DNA from: CBDCYS01 sp965224215
GTDB taxonomy: Bacteria; Acidobacteriota; Terriglobia; Bryobacterales; UBA6623
Reading direction: 5' to 3'
Length of the DNA: 64,000 nucleotides
Assembly (NCBI GenBank): GCA_965224215.1
Contig: CBDCYS010000023.1
Location: 114,769 to 178,768, forward strand
Below are positions 43,801-52,683 of this stretch, piece by piece. Numbering within the stretch: the first letter of the stretch is position 1; each line of letters opens with the position of its first letter. A program made the position numbers and the translations under genes. The notes below the pieces were generated by a model, which worked only from the letters and a program-made list of their open reading frames with translations, was not told where the DNA came from and did no database searches.

Positions 43801-46306
43801 GGGCTTCTCGCCGGCGGTTCGCCATGAGGTTACGACCAAACCGAGCGCTGGATTCCAATCGGAAACGAGCCTTGGAGATGAAATCTCTTTCTCCTCTGTC
43901 ACAGTGGGAGATTTCGACGCAGACGGAAAGGCGGACCTGGCTGTAGCAAGCACGGATGAGGACGCAGTAAGCATATTGCGGGGCAGTGGGAACGGCACGT
44001 TTCAGCCGACGGGAGACCTTGACGTAGGATCGTCCCCAAGCTCTTTAACCTCCGGGGACTTCAACGGCGACGGGAACGCCGACTTGGCCGCAGCCAACTC
44101 GGGTAGCGACAACATTAGCATTCTGCTGGGCGTCGGGGATGGGAACTTCCAGACGGCGACCAACTCCGCGGCCGGAGACTCCCCAGTGGCCATCTCAGCG
44201 GGAGACTTCAATTCGGACGGACGATTGGATTTGGCTGTCGCGAATCTCGCCGCCGACGTCAGTGTGCTTTTGGGAGTCGGCGATGCGACCTTCCAGCCAC
44301 CCGAGAGCTACGCAACCGGAACGCTGCCCAGTTCATTGACGGTGGGCGACTTCGACGGCGACGCCAACCCAGACTTAGTGGTCGCGAACGGCCGCGACGG
44401 AAACGTAAGCGTGCTCTTGGGTATCGGAGATGGGCAATTCCAGGGTGCCGCCAACTACGACGTAGGGCAGACCCCGTCTTCAGTCGCGGTAGCCGACTTT
44501 GACGAAGATGGGAACCTGGACATCGCCACCGCCAATACGGCCACCGAAGACGTCAGCGTCCTTCTGGGCGCCGGGGACGGGACTTTCGGGACCGCGCTGC
44601 ACTACCCTGCTGGAACGGCGCCATCGTTTGTCACCGTCGGAGACTGGGATGGGAACGGCCGGGTGGACCTAGCCGTTGCTAACTTCGATAGCGGTGAAAT
44701 AAGCGTTTTGAGCGGCGACGGCGACGGGGCTTTTCAATCCGCGCGGAGCTTCGGGGTCGGCGATGGCCCCAACTCCATGGCGTCCGATGAGTTCGATGGA
44801 GACGGAAAGGCGGATCTGGCTGTCGCCGGCGACGGTGTGACCATATTGCTCAGCGGTGGGTCGTCCGCGGAGGTTCGGCTTAGCGTCGCTCCGAACCCGG
44901 CGATACTCGGCCAGCAAGTGAAATTGAGCGCTACGGTCACCGGTCCAAGCGGGCCGGCCACCGGACGCATTACCTTCTACGACGGCACAACGGTGCTCGG
45001 GGCCGGACCAATCGGAGTCGGGGGGGCGGAATTGCGCACGGGGTTGCTGGCTGCGGGAAAGCGATCGTTGCGGGCGTTCTATTCGGGTGATGCGAACTAC
45101 GGCGCAAAAAGCTCGCCGATGACGGCGCAAACCGTCACGGCGGGCCCAGGGTCGGGATTTCTGCAGGCGAAGGCGTACACAATCGGTAATCTCGGTATGG
45201 TTCGGTTAAATGCCGGGTTAGCGTTTGGAAATGTCGGGTTAGGAGACTTCAATGGGGATGGTAAGACCGATCTGGTGGTGGCCGGCCCCGGGGACTTCGA
45301 CTTCACGCTACTTTTTGGCGTCGGTGACGGAATGTTCCCAACGTCGGCGACTTACGGAGCCGGGAATGGGCCGGGGGCCTTGGCAGTGGCAGATTTTAAC
45401 GGTGACGCCAAGGCCGACCTGGCCGTGGCCAACATCGGGGACAACAACGTAAGTGTCTTCATCGGCTCCGGCGACGGAGCGTTCCCGACGTCGGCCGTCT
45501 TCGGAACCGGGATGGCGCCCGCCTCTATAGCTGCGTCCGATTTCGATGGCGATGGGAATGCGGATTTGGCCGTGGCCAACAGGGGAAGCGACGACATCAG
45601 TGTGTTGTTGGGCGTTGGGGACGGGACATTCAATTCGGCGGCGACGTATACGGCAGGGAGGACCCCGAGTTCAATAGCGGCGGGCGATTTTGACGGAGAC
45701 GGGAAGCCTGACCTGGCTATCGCCAACATCGGAGGCCGCGACGTGAGCGTACTGCTGGGCGCCGGAGACGGGACATTCCAAACTGCCGTGAGCCTTAGTA
45801 CTGGAGTGGCAGGGTTGTTCGTGGCGGCGGCCGATCTGAATGGCGACGGGAGAACCGACCTGGTGGTTGCGATCCCTCAGAGCGAAAGCGTCAGTGTGTT
45901 TCTAGGCTCTACGGGTGGGACATTCCAGACTCGCGCGAGCTACTTCGCAGGGGGGACCCCGAGTTGGGTGACGGTTAGCGATTTCAACGGTGACGGCCTT
46001 GCCGACCTAGGCGTCACGAACTTTGGCGACAACAAAGTCGGTGTATTACTCGGCGTCGGGGCTGGAAGATTCGGTACTGCCCAGAAGTACGAGGTCACGG
46101 CTATCCCAACTGCAATCGGGACAGGGGATTTCAACGGTGACGGCCTTGCGGACATGGTCGTCGGGAGCTTAGGGATCGACGGTAGTGGCTTACTGCAAAG
46201 CAACAACGTAGAAGTGCTTCTCGGAACATGCGGAAAGGCTGCGGCCACGCACGGTGGATCGGGACCTTGGCCGCGACAAACGGGCTGTTTGGACACAAGC
46301 AAGTAA
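40871..46306 (+). CDS. Giant secreted FG-GAP/VCBS-repeat protein with four Ig-like modules
   Basis: 1811 residues with a signal peptide (LILSVVVASLAMLYPAGAQ). The protein is modular: an Ig-like domain (VTLTASPNPS...FYDGATILG...SLRAYYSGDA) occurs four times, near residues 30, 455, 905 and 1340, and each is followed by a run of FG-GAP/VCBS units of the form VAVGDFNGDGKADLAVANSG..VSVLLGxGDGTFQ. The DxDGDGxxD loops are calcium-binding in this fold, so each run should fold as a beta-propeller. Such proteins are cell-surface or secreted binding proteins. Near residue 255 one unit is shortened (AIVVGDGTFPTTG), as if a repeat had been lost by slippage. Co-transcription with the M36 peptidase is likely. 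Confidence 0.88.
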   Translation: MRKRLILSVVVASLAMLYPAGAQTTPGQITLTASPNPSTFGAPVTLTAMVRAPWQGARRVTFYDGATILGNTRLPVRVPDPPGSSDTTFSVSITTRLLSAGRRSLRAYYEGDNLFSASTSAVVSHVVATEPSSAFSAAVDYSAGMVPASVAVAEFNADRRADLVVANAGSDNVSVLLGAENGTFGAAASFKAGSFPIVVAVGDFNNDRRTDWATANLNGDNVTVRLGGGDGSFGAEKLFQAGTSPAAIVVGDGTFPTTGSFGTGMGPRSIVAADFNGDNRADLAVANSGSNDVSVLLGIGDGTFQPATHHPAGSAPSSVTAGDFDGDGRTDLALANARSNDVSVLLGAGGGTFQPTAAYPAGSAPNSVVVCDFDGDGKTDLAVANANPSDNVYRLLGTGSGSFQPPVASTSGMGSQHLAVAEFNGDGKADVAVVNNGVSVLFGSGLPTNVTLSASPNTSLLGAPVVLSATAEPSQESPRSFFTFYDGATILGTRPASLGASSITTSMLPSGRRSLRAYYSGDAKYGAGTSQKLEQVVTVQPGTRFQAAASHDLAGAIRSLTLGDFDGDGNTDVAAMTSDGLKILQGLGGGAFQPAVTYQIGRFTDGAAVGDFNGDGNQDLAVKETSSVSVLLGLGDGTFQTAVSYGVGSIPASLAVGDFNGDGRADLAVANRDRRDRVPGGEVSVLLGAGDGTFQPSVEYITGSALESWFVAVADLNGDDKADLVTANHGFVGDDGDVSVRLGFGDGTFGPPARFKTGNRADSIAVGDFNRDGNADLAVSDSGVGQASGQFPGSVLLGTGDGRFQRSPGFSAQLFSGVAVEDFDGDGNSDLVTPDIRAVTVLAGNGNGAFQTAFSHSFEEFVSAIAVGEFNGDGKADVVFAQSSTNSVAVLLSGGVGTGVTLTASPNPSVLGRQVTLTATVVSGSGARTGFVTFYAGTTVLGTTPLSADRAVLRTRLLPGGIGSLRAYYSGDATHRAGFSPAVRHEVTTKPSAGFQSETSLGDEISFSSVTVGDFDADGKADLAVASTDEDAVSILRGSGNGTFQPTGDLDVGSSPSSLTSGDFNGDGNADLAAANSGSDNISILLGVGDGNFQTATNSAAGDSPVAISAGDFNSDGRLDLAVANLAADVSVLLGVGDATFQPPESYATGTLPSSLTVGDFDGDANPDLVVANGRDGNVSVLLGIGDGQFQGAANYDVGQTPSSVAVADFDEDGNLDIATANTATEDVSVLLGAGDGTFGTALHYPAGTAPSFVTVGDWDGNGRVDLAVANFDSGEISVLSGDGDGAFQSARSFGVGDGPNSMASDEFDGDGKADLAVAGDGVTILLSGGSSAEVRLSVAPNPAILGQQVKLSATVTGPSGPATGRITFYDGTTVLGAGPIGVGGAELRTGLLAAGKRSLRAFYSGDANYGAKSSPMTAQTVTAGPGSGFLQAKAYTIGNLGMVRLNAGLAFGNVGLGDFNGDGKTDLVVAGPGDFDFTLLFGVGDGMFPTSATYGAGNGPGALAVADFNGDAKADLAVANIGDNNVSVFIGSGDGAFPTSAVFGTGMAPASIAASDFDGDGNADLAVANRGSDDISVLLGVGDGTFNSAATYTAGRTPSSIAAGDFDGDGKPDLAIANIGGRDVSVLLGAGDGTFQTAVSLSTGVAGLFVAAADLNGDGRTDLVVAIPQSESVSVFLGSTGGTFQTRASYFAGGTPSWVTVSDFNGDGLADLGVTNFGDNKVGVLLGVGAGRFGTAQKYEVTAIPTAIGTGDFNGDGLADMVVGSLGIDGSGLLQSNNVEVLLGTCGKAAATHGGSGPWPRQTGCLDTSK

Positions 46307-46373
46307 GGCCACACAGGATGCTGTCTTTTGCTGGCGAAGGGCGGCGCCGAGCGGACAGCGCCCGCTATTACGG

Positions 46374-47220
46374 TCAAGCGGCATTTTGTGTGTAAATGAA
46401 GGTCCACTGAGAGAGGGGATGAAAGCTCCAGCGGTACTCCATGGTTTGGGCGACGTAGACTAAACAACGATAAGTTGAGATTTCTCCTCCGGTGACTTCC
46501 ATCGCCCGCGTCCTTCTCTTAAACTCCTTGTTCAATCGTTCAATCGGATTGGTCGTTCGCAAAACCGTCCAGTAGGTCGGGTCAAACTGAAAGAAGCGCA
46601 GCAAGGCATCCAGATCCTTCTCGATCACCGCCACGGCACCGGGAAACGACCCGTCCCACTTGGCCTTCAATTCATGAAAGGCTGCTCGAGCTTGGCTTTC
46701 CCGCGGACCATAGAAAACCTTGTTGAGGTCTTTGGAAAACTCTTCTCGTTCGCGCTTGCGCACCCGCCGGCAGGCGTTGGCCTTGGCGTGCTTCTGACAG
46801 CGTTGTGTCTGCCCCCGCGGGAAGTAGCGGACGAACAACTCCTGCAGGCCGGGCAGACCGTCCATGATGCCCAACTCCACCGCTTCTTGCCGCAGCCCGC
46901 GCTCCCGCAGATGGCGGAACACACTCTCCCACAAATCCGCCTTTTCGCGATCGCCCATCTCGAGGGCCAACACTTCGAAGCATTCGTTCTCTTCGCTTAC
47001 GCCCAGCACGGCACAAAAGCTTTGGCGGCTGACATGCCCGTTGATGCGCACCCGAAAGTTCGTTCCATCGATGTAGAGAAACTTGTAGACGGTGGCGTCG
47101 AGCGCGCGCTGCCACCAAGCCTCTAAATCTTCGGTCGCTCGCGCCACGATACGGGATACTTGTTTGGAATCGTACTTGTGCCCGAGGTGTCTCTCCGAGA
47201 TGCGGGCCAGATCGCGGGTC
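46374..47220 (-). pseudogene. IS256-family transposase, N-terminally truncated
   Basis: The catalytic part is present: YIDGTNFRVRI (first Asp), LGIMDGLPGLQELF (second Asp), RTTNPIERLNKEFKRRTR (Glu region), which are Mutator/IS256 signatures. Upstream of the ATG at 47147 the frame continues as RDLARISERHLGHKYDSKQV up to about 47220, where unrelated mosaic DNA begins. About 100 residues of the N-terminal DNA-binding part are missing. The C-terminus looks complete. Confidence 0.82.
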
Positions 47221-47221
47221 C

Positions 47222-47382
47222 CTGCTCCCGTTGCTGCTGATGCCTCTGTTCATTCAACCGAGTCCGGCGTTGCTCCTCACTGTGCGTCTCTGTTGGAAAG
47301 CCAACGAAAGGCCTTTGAAACAGCCGAACTTGAGCAGCGAGTCGAGGCCATCGAAGTGGTTCTCAAGGCGAGAAAGAAATGA
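47222..47382 (+). pseudogene. Mosaic scrap: coiled-coil gene piece joined to the DUF5681 gene end
   Basis: 47222-47285 resembles about 6775-6840 (antisense of the coiled-coil ORF; CTCCCGTTGCTG and CCGGCGTTGCTCCTC shared). 47286-47382 encodes SLLESQRKAFETAELEQRVE to the stop, identical to the C-terminus of the DUF5681 protein at 18377. Three unrelated genes thus meet within 200 bases. Confidence 0.65.
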
Positions 47383-48095
47383 AGCGGAAGACTCTTGAGC
47401 GAGGTTACGAGCAACTGGCGCCCCGAGAAAGGTTCCTCGTTGTGCGCTGGAAGCTTTGTCCCGAAGAGACGACGACGAAATCGACCGGTTGGGTCGGAGC
47501 TGCCCGCGAAAAGCCTACGAGAAACGGGATTCGGCGTTCACGGACTTGATTGACGCAAGTTCACGAACTGCAATGCTGTTCTGCGTTTCTTGGCTTTCGG
47601 CAGCACAGGAATATCGGAGATCTTTCTTGGCAGGTGAGTGCTTTGTCGCCGCTAGGCGGGGATGGTTCGTGGGGTTTGCTCAAGGCATCAGGTCAGCGGG
47701 AGAGCCTGCCTCCCGCAAGAAGGACGCCTCCGGGCCCACGGTCGAGGAACTGGACCAGATGGGATTCGCCTTCGCCATCGATGAATTCCCGAAGAAGTAC
47801 GACGACCTACACCAGAAACTTGCTGCCAGGGTCAAAGGGATTTACCAGGGGTTCGTCCGCCTCTGCGAAACGGTCGGAGTCGAGCCAGAGAAAGTGCTCG
47901 TTTGGTATCCGCCCATTCTCGGTGACATTGAGGACTTGCGGGGTTTGCTGGAGAACGACGAAATCAAGCCCGACCAAGGAACTAGCAACGAGGGTGTTCG
48001 AGGCGCTCGTCGCCAATTGGCCAGGGGCAGTAGATCGAAATTATGAGCGCTCGCTCGAACAGTCTCTGCCACAACACGCCGCTATAGACCAATGA
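47381..48095 (+). pseudogene. ORF following DUF5681, longer copy with two frameshifts
   Basis: Begins MKRKTLERGYEQLAPRERFL, as at 18380, with the same ATGA overlap with the DUF5681 stop. A frameshift after RERFLV leads to the long frame DDDEIDRLGRSCPRKAYEKR ... GPTVEELDQMGFAFAIDEFP ... VEPEKVLVWYPPILGDIEDL. Near 47978 a second shift leads to LATRVFEALVANWPGAVDRN and the stop at 48095. Intact it would have about 235 residues; function unknown. The locus at 18.2 kb supplies the intact upstream gene, and this one supplies most of the downstream gene. Confidence 0.65.
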
Positions 48096-48314
48096 GGCGA
48101 GCTTCTTTTGCCACCTGCCCGCGCTAGAATGTTCCACGAAAGGCGTTGCCGTCGGATAGCTACTGAGAAATAATTTCTCATTGATCAATCCGGTGCTGGA
48201 ATTTCAGTACGCGACCGCCTGACAGCCCGAAGCCGAATCGAATCAGGCGGCTAGCTAGATTCTGGGCCGATAGGGAGTGTGAAGGCTTGTTATCATTAGC
48301 AATCTTCACGGCGG

Positions 48315-48320
48315 TACAAT
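48315..48320 (+). promoter_or_regulatory. TACAAT box before a kinase remnant
   Basis: TACAAT precedes the ATG at 48342 by 21 bases. The upstream sequence GAAGGCTTGTTATCATTAGC matches the joined exon flanks of the intron (GGGAA plus GGCTTGTAATC) without an intron in between, so this appears to be a natural empty site. Confidence 0.45.
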
Positions 48321-48341
48321 TCCCTCAGGTCAGCACAGTCG

Positions 48342-48485
48342 ATGATCGGCCAGACCATCCGCCACTACAAGATCACCGAGAAACTCGGCGAAGGTGGGAT
48401 GGGTGTTGTCGAGAAGGTCGGAATTCGTTTGGGCGGTACCCGACGGCTTCGCCTGGGGATTTCCCGGTATGAGATCGGAATCTAG
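48342..48485 (+). pseudogene. Ser/Thr kinase, N-terminal stub
   Basis: The first 23 residues are a kinase start (RHYKITEKLGEGGMGVV), after which the sequence diverges (EKVGIRLGGTRRLRLGISRY) and stops. Only the glycine loop remains. The following 170 bases up to the transposase remnant hold no gene. Confidence 0.75.
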
Positions 48486-48723
48486 AATCCCTGAGGAGTC
48501 TCGCGGGCGAGTAGTGTTGGCTCGTGACATCTGCTTCCTAGTCGTTCTGTTGTTTGGGACTCTAGCATTTTCCAATCCAAGGATGAGCCTGAAATGGGCC
48601 AAGGCGGAAAAGGTCAGTCTGCTGGGCGAGGATCTCCTTTCTAAAGGGTAGAGTGTGAAAGATTTGAAACAAGGCAAGGAATCAGGAGACGACTCCAGGC
48701 ATTCTGGCTCCAACGGGTCGGCG

Positions 48724-49781
48724 CTATGAGGATGCGTCCTTCTGTAGAGTTGTATGCTTCCAAGTGGCCCTCGTTGTTCGGTTCCCTGCGCGGCAGGCGT
48801 CGAGCAGTTTTCTTTTGCGTTGTTGCATCCGCAGGGCGCACTCGGTATCGCTCATCCGCAGCGCCTGTTGCTGCAGGCTGAGCGCGCTGATGCCTTCCTT
48901 CAAGCAGCTCTCCCAGTCGTTGAGCGAAAGCAACTTTTCGTAGGGCGTACGATAGTCCTCGAGCCGATAGCGCCGCCGTCGCTTGCCGTTGTCTGCCAGC
49001 TCCACGGTCGCAAACCCACAGGGCCGGTGATAGTTCAAATAAGGGTTGAAATCGGCTGTGTAGAATCGCTGCAGCGCCTCGGCATGACGGGCGGCGATCG
49101 GCGCGTGTCCGATGTGCTTGCGCACCACGGCGCCGTTTTTGCCTTCCACCAAAGCGTTGTCGGTTGTGCGATTTGCCCGCGACTTCGTGAACTCTCCGAC
49201 CCGCAAGAAGCCAGGCCGGCCGCGCGGCTTGGGCTTGCGCCGCTCGCCGATCGCCACTGCCGAGGCACGGGTCTTGGTGTGATGGACACGCTGTTCGCGC
49301 TAGATCCGGGTGCGCCGCAAGTTGTAGATATGAGAGGCCGAGATCGAGGCCAATCGTTCGTAATTGGCCTGACCATGGACCTTGAATTCGCGCTGCAGGA
49401 TGCGGCGTATGGCCGGAGCCGAGAGGCCTTCGTGGGCGCCATCGGTGGTGGCCAGCAGAAGGATATCGTCGTTTGTGTAGCGCTGCGGGAATCGATAGCG
49501 CCGCGCGGTTCGCGGCTCGATCACGCCGCGCTCGCGCCAGCGGGCGATCAAGCGGGTGATTTGGGCCACGCTGAGCCCGCTGATCTTGACCAGATAGCGG
49601 CGCACGATTCCTTTGTCCTTCTTGGCTAAGCCGAGGTATTTTGGCTGCGCAAGACGCCCTCGAGAAGGCCGTAAATCTGCTTGCGGCCGGTGCCGGCGAA
49701 GCTGAGATTGCTGCTGGCGTCGAGAAACTCCCGCATCTCGGCCAGGGTGAGACGTTCGGCATGTTGCATGGTGACTTGCAT
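48724..49781 (-). pseudogene. rve-type transposase with deleted catalytic core
   Basis: Starts MQVTMQHAERLTLAEMREFL; HTH-like parts follow (KISGLSVAQITRLIARWRER after a frameshift near 49660; HEGLSAPAIRRILQREFKV). The C-terminal part has AVAIGERRKPKPRGRPGFLR then GEFTKSRANRTTDNALVEGK, RFYTADFNPYLNYHRPCGFA and so on. Between PGFLR and FTKSRAN about 80 residues holding the first two catalytic Asp should lie, so there is an internal deletion. An in-frame stop is also present near 49301. Clearly dead. Confidence 0.75.
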
Positions 49782-50161
49782 TCACTAGGTAACATTCTGC
49801 AAGAAACCATTTAACTATATGAAATAACAACTACTTACTGTGAACATGTACGGTGGGTTTGTCTGTCAAATAGGGTTTCTGTCAACCTAGTGTCAACATG
49901 CGCCCTCTCGCCGCAGCCGCGCTTCGGACCAATACTTGTCGAGCGGGACGTGAAATTTTGGGATTTAGAGGGCTTGACAGCCTGGGCCGGTGGGCCGTCC
50001 GGTCTTCGTCGTTTTACGGGGTGGGATTTTCGCTAGTTGGCCGGTCATGGAGGAGAAAGGTGAATAGGGGACATAAAGGACGTTATGTACCCTTTAGGGT
50101 AGCAGGCAGAGGGAGGCTGTCAAGGCGGGATATCCACAAGGGGGATCCCGCCGCGATTTCG
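49782..50161. other. Intergenic region
   Basis: No gene. Contains two similar words, GTTTGTCTGTCAA and GTTTCTGTCAACCTAGTGTC (about 49857-49893), possibly the end of the adjoining element, and CATAAAGGACGTTATGTACC at about 50073. The complement-related ACATAACGTCCTTTATATTA at 51109 flanks the other side of the MerR region. Confidence 0.4.
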
Positions 50162-50659
50162 TTAACCGGCGCGAACCTTTCGTGTTTCCGGGAAAGTTTC
50201 CGAGCGGATGGGTTTTTTGGGCGGCGGACCCAGTCGTTTCAGGTGGTCACTAACGCAGACCAGAAACATCGGCTGTGTGGCATCCTTGAGCAGGTCGATG
50301 ACCCGCCCTGGGCGATCCTCCAGGTAGATGGATTTGCCGTCGGTGAGGAGGTGCAGCTCCGAGTGCCCGCTCAAGACCTGGCTCAGGCGGTGCCCCCCTT
50401 CGCGTTTGAGGAAGCGCACGACACGCCGAATCCCCTGCAGTGAAAATCCCTTCCGGCGAAGCTCGGCGATCACGACAACTTCGAGGACTTCTGCGGTAAC
50501 GTACACCCGTTTGTGTCCTTCGCGCCCGGGAGAGACTATTTTTCGCTCGTCCCACCATTGCAGCTGGCGGAGGCTCACCTGGGCAATCCGAGAGACCTCG
50601 CTGGTGGTGAATGTCCGGTCGCTGAGCAAATCAGGACGGCTCTGCTTATCTTTGAACAT
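50162..50659 (-). CDS. MerR-family transcriptional regulator
   Basis: 165 residues from the ATG at 50659. An N-terminal winged-helix MerR domain is clear: FTTSEVSRIAQVSLRQLQWW then DERKIVSPGREGHKRVYVTA, EVLEVVVIAELRRKGFSLQG, IRRVVRFLKRE. The C-terminal part (GKSIYLEDRPGRVIDLLKDA) has no metal-binding cysteines, so a MerR metal sensor is unlikely. The downstream target is unknown. The gene lies behind the terminator that closes the 51087-50821 transcript, so it probably has its own promoter. Confidence 0.85.
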   Translation of the reverse strand: MFKDKQSRPDLLSDRTFTTSEVSRIAQVSLRQLQWWDERKIVSPGREGHKRVYVTAEVLEVVVIAELRRKGFSLQGIRRVVRFLKREGGHRLSQVLSGHSELHLLTDGKSIYLEDRPGRVIDLLKDATQPMFLVCVSDHLKRLGPPPKKPIRSETFPETRKVRAG

Positions 50660-50763
50660 AAGGCACTGGTTCTGTTTTGAAATTAGGTCTCTCAGAGATT
50701 GTACACCTCCTGAACGCCGACTCTTTCGTGGAGCGGAATTGCGGGTCTCAGTAGAAGCCAATC

Positions 50764-50790
50764 AAAAAACCGCCCCAGAGAAGGGCGGTC
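50764..50790 (-). terminator. Rho-independent terminator
   Basis: On the minus strand ACCGCCC, a short loop, GGGCGGT and then TTTTTT: a 7 bp GC-rich stem followed by a T run. It is placed 30 bases after the stop of the 50821-51087 gene. Confidence 0.75.
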
Positions 50791-50820
50791 GGTCAGATGA
50801 CACAGTGCAGATTGGCTTTC

Positions 50821-51087
50821 TTACAGGTCCGCTGGGTCAACAACCTTTCCTCCTCGCGTCAGAGAAGGCAGCGGCAAGCGGTCGGGCGGATTCTCGAGGT
50901 CCAGCTTGAGAATTTCGCGCTTGAGGTGAAAGAGATCGCGTTCGGTTTTGACGGCCGCCTTGAGGGCGGGCGATTTGGTTGAGTAGCAGCGGCGCAGGTC
51001 GGAAACCAGCTTCGAGATGGCGTTATGCGCTTCGGTCACCTCAGCCAAAATCTGTTCCCGATCCTGTTCTGTCAACGCCGAAGGCAT
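50821..51087 (-). CDS. Hypothetical 88-residue helical protein
   Basis: Begins MPSALTEQDREQILAEVTEA. Strong heptad-like helical pattern through residue 65, with KSPALKAAVKTERDLFHLKR in the middle, suggesting a small coiled-coil protein. Followed by a good terminator. I do not recognise a family. Being on the same strand as the MerR gene it might be functionally linked, but the terminator separates them. Confidence 0.6.
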   Translation of the reverse strand: MPSALTEQDREQILAEVTEAHNAISKLVSDLRRCYSTKSPALKAAVKTERDLFHLKREILKLDLENPPDRLPLPSLTRGGKVVDPADL

Positions 51088-51231
51088 TATAAGTGATTTA
51101 ATTGCAGTAACATAACGTCCTTTATATTATACCAATTGTAGCAGGAGGGCAGAGGGTGTCAAAGGGGATGAGAGCGGTGGTTGAGGTAAACGTCAAGCGG
51201 TGCCATGATTGCGATTGGGAGAAAAACCACC

Positions 51232-51876
51232 ATGAAACAGATTGGCACCGCTAAGATTACAGTGCTGGCGCTACTCGTCGTGGGGCTTCCCGTTACGAGT
51301 GGTGCTCAATGGAGGACTCGGCCAGGATGTAAGAACATCAAGAAACAGTACAAGAAAGCAGCTAAATTGGATACCCTTGCCGCGTATCAGGCATTCGTTT
51401 ATAAATGCGGCTCGTCGGGGCCGTACGGGGAGCGTGCGCAGGACCGTCAGGACGCAATTGAGTTCGAGAAAACCAAACTTGCCGGAACACCCGAGTCTTG
51501 GAGAAATTACTTCGCCCGCAGCCACTGGAAGCCCGGCAAGTTCTTGGAGGCGGCGATAGTGCTCGCCGAGGCCAGACCGGCGGTCAAAGCGGATGAAGCC
51601 GATGTGGAAAGCTGGGTTCCTGACATCGTATTGCGCAACATCTCAGAACCTTTTACCTACAGAAACATGAGCATGGAGTTCACACAGCCCAGTTGGGATG
51701 TAGCTGATCCCGACAGAGGCATCGAGGCTACTTTGCTTAACATGGTAGTCACGGTCAACTGGGATCAGAACGGCGACAAGCAGGTTGCTGCATTCGCGTA
51801 CGGCCCGGGGTCCCTGATCAGACGGCGAGCAACAGTGCTGGTGTACGATGGCCAAGCTTGGTGGAAGATCCCATAG
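51232..51876 (+). CDS. Secreted hypothetical protein
   Basis: 214 residues. Start at 51232 supported by GGGAG 11 bases upstream and by the signal peptide (ITVLALLVVGLPVTSGAQ). The mature protein has a basic helical beginning (GCKNIKKQYKKAAKLDTLAA YQ) and a beta-rich C-terminus (ATLLNMVVTVNWDQNGDKQV). Two cysteines (PGCKNI, VYKCGS) could form a disulfide. Family unknown. Confidence 0.65.
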   Translation: MKQIGTAKITVLALLVVGLPVTSGAQWRTRPGCKNIKKQYKKAAKLDTLAAYQAFVYKCGSSGPYGERAQDRQDAIEFEKTKLAGTPESWRNYFARSHWKPGKFLEAAIVLAEARPAVKADEADVESWVPDIVLRNISEPFTYRNMSMEFTQPSWDVADPDRGIEATLLNMVVTVNWDQNGDKQVAAFAYGPGSLIRRRATVLVYDGQAWWKIP

Positions 51877-52300
51877 GAAGTCGCTGCGACACGAAGTGTG
51901 CGGTTCGATCGTCCTTCGGGCCCATCGTGGGCGTCGTCGCAGATCAAGGCGACAGGAAAGGCCTCCGAGTAGCAATGGAACACGAAGTCGTGTTAAGCAC
52001 TAGCGACCGCCCATAACCATCTGATGGGAAAGGAGATGATGGCGGATTCTGGAGCACGTCTTCGTCCGCGATGTCAGGGACAGATCGATCGCAGACTGAG
52101 ACAAACCAGGATTCACCGGAAATGCCAAGATGCTGATAACATAGGGGTTAACAGAAGTGCCCCACGGGGTGCCCAACCTTATCACTGTTTTCTGTTCCAT
52201 TGCTACTCGCACCCCATGTTAGTGCAAGTCATAAACCTGCCTGACGGCAAGCAGCCCGATCAACTCTCATCCGATGAGATCCGAGCTGTCCTGAGGGTAT
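51877..52300. other. Intergenic region
   Basis: No convincing gene. A short frame ending VINLPDGKQPDQLSSDEIRA (stop at 52302) looks coding-like at its 3' end and may be a decayed gene whose rest is lost at the inverted-repeat boundary at 52301. Confidence 0.35.
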
Positions 52301-52683
52301 AAGAGGAGAAGACACGAAACGGAATTTACAGCACGTTAAGGAATCGTAGGTTACGCGGGCCCCGCCAAAACACGGATTTTCTTGCACCGGCAAGCCCAAT
52401 TGTATAGTTCGCTTCTTTAGTGAAGGCAGGGGACCCTGGTTCCTGGTGGCGCAAGTCCTGTTCAGGGTCGAGACCGGCATGAGGGCGCTGGATGACTGTC
52501 CCAATTGAACCTCATTGAACCATGCGCACAAAAAGGCCCGATAAAATGGCTTTTTTGGCGGTAAAGTGTTGGTCCATTTAAAGTCTTCTTCAACAGGGAC
52601 AAACCATGTCAGAGCGGCTCAGTCCCCAAACTGGCCAACGCCGCCGCCGCTAGCGTGCTTTAAATTCCGTTTCGTGTCTTCTC
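52301..52683. repeat. 383 bp segment bounded by a 33 bp inverted repeat
   Basis: Left end reads AGAGGAGAAGACACGAAACG GAATTTACAGCACG; the right end (52650-52683) is its complement with one mismatch. The interior has no ORF, and no clear target duplication was found. It could be a small non-autonomous element, or two copies of a gene end brought together in inverse orientation, since the right arm is also the 3' end of the ankyrin fragment. Confidence 0.5.
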
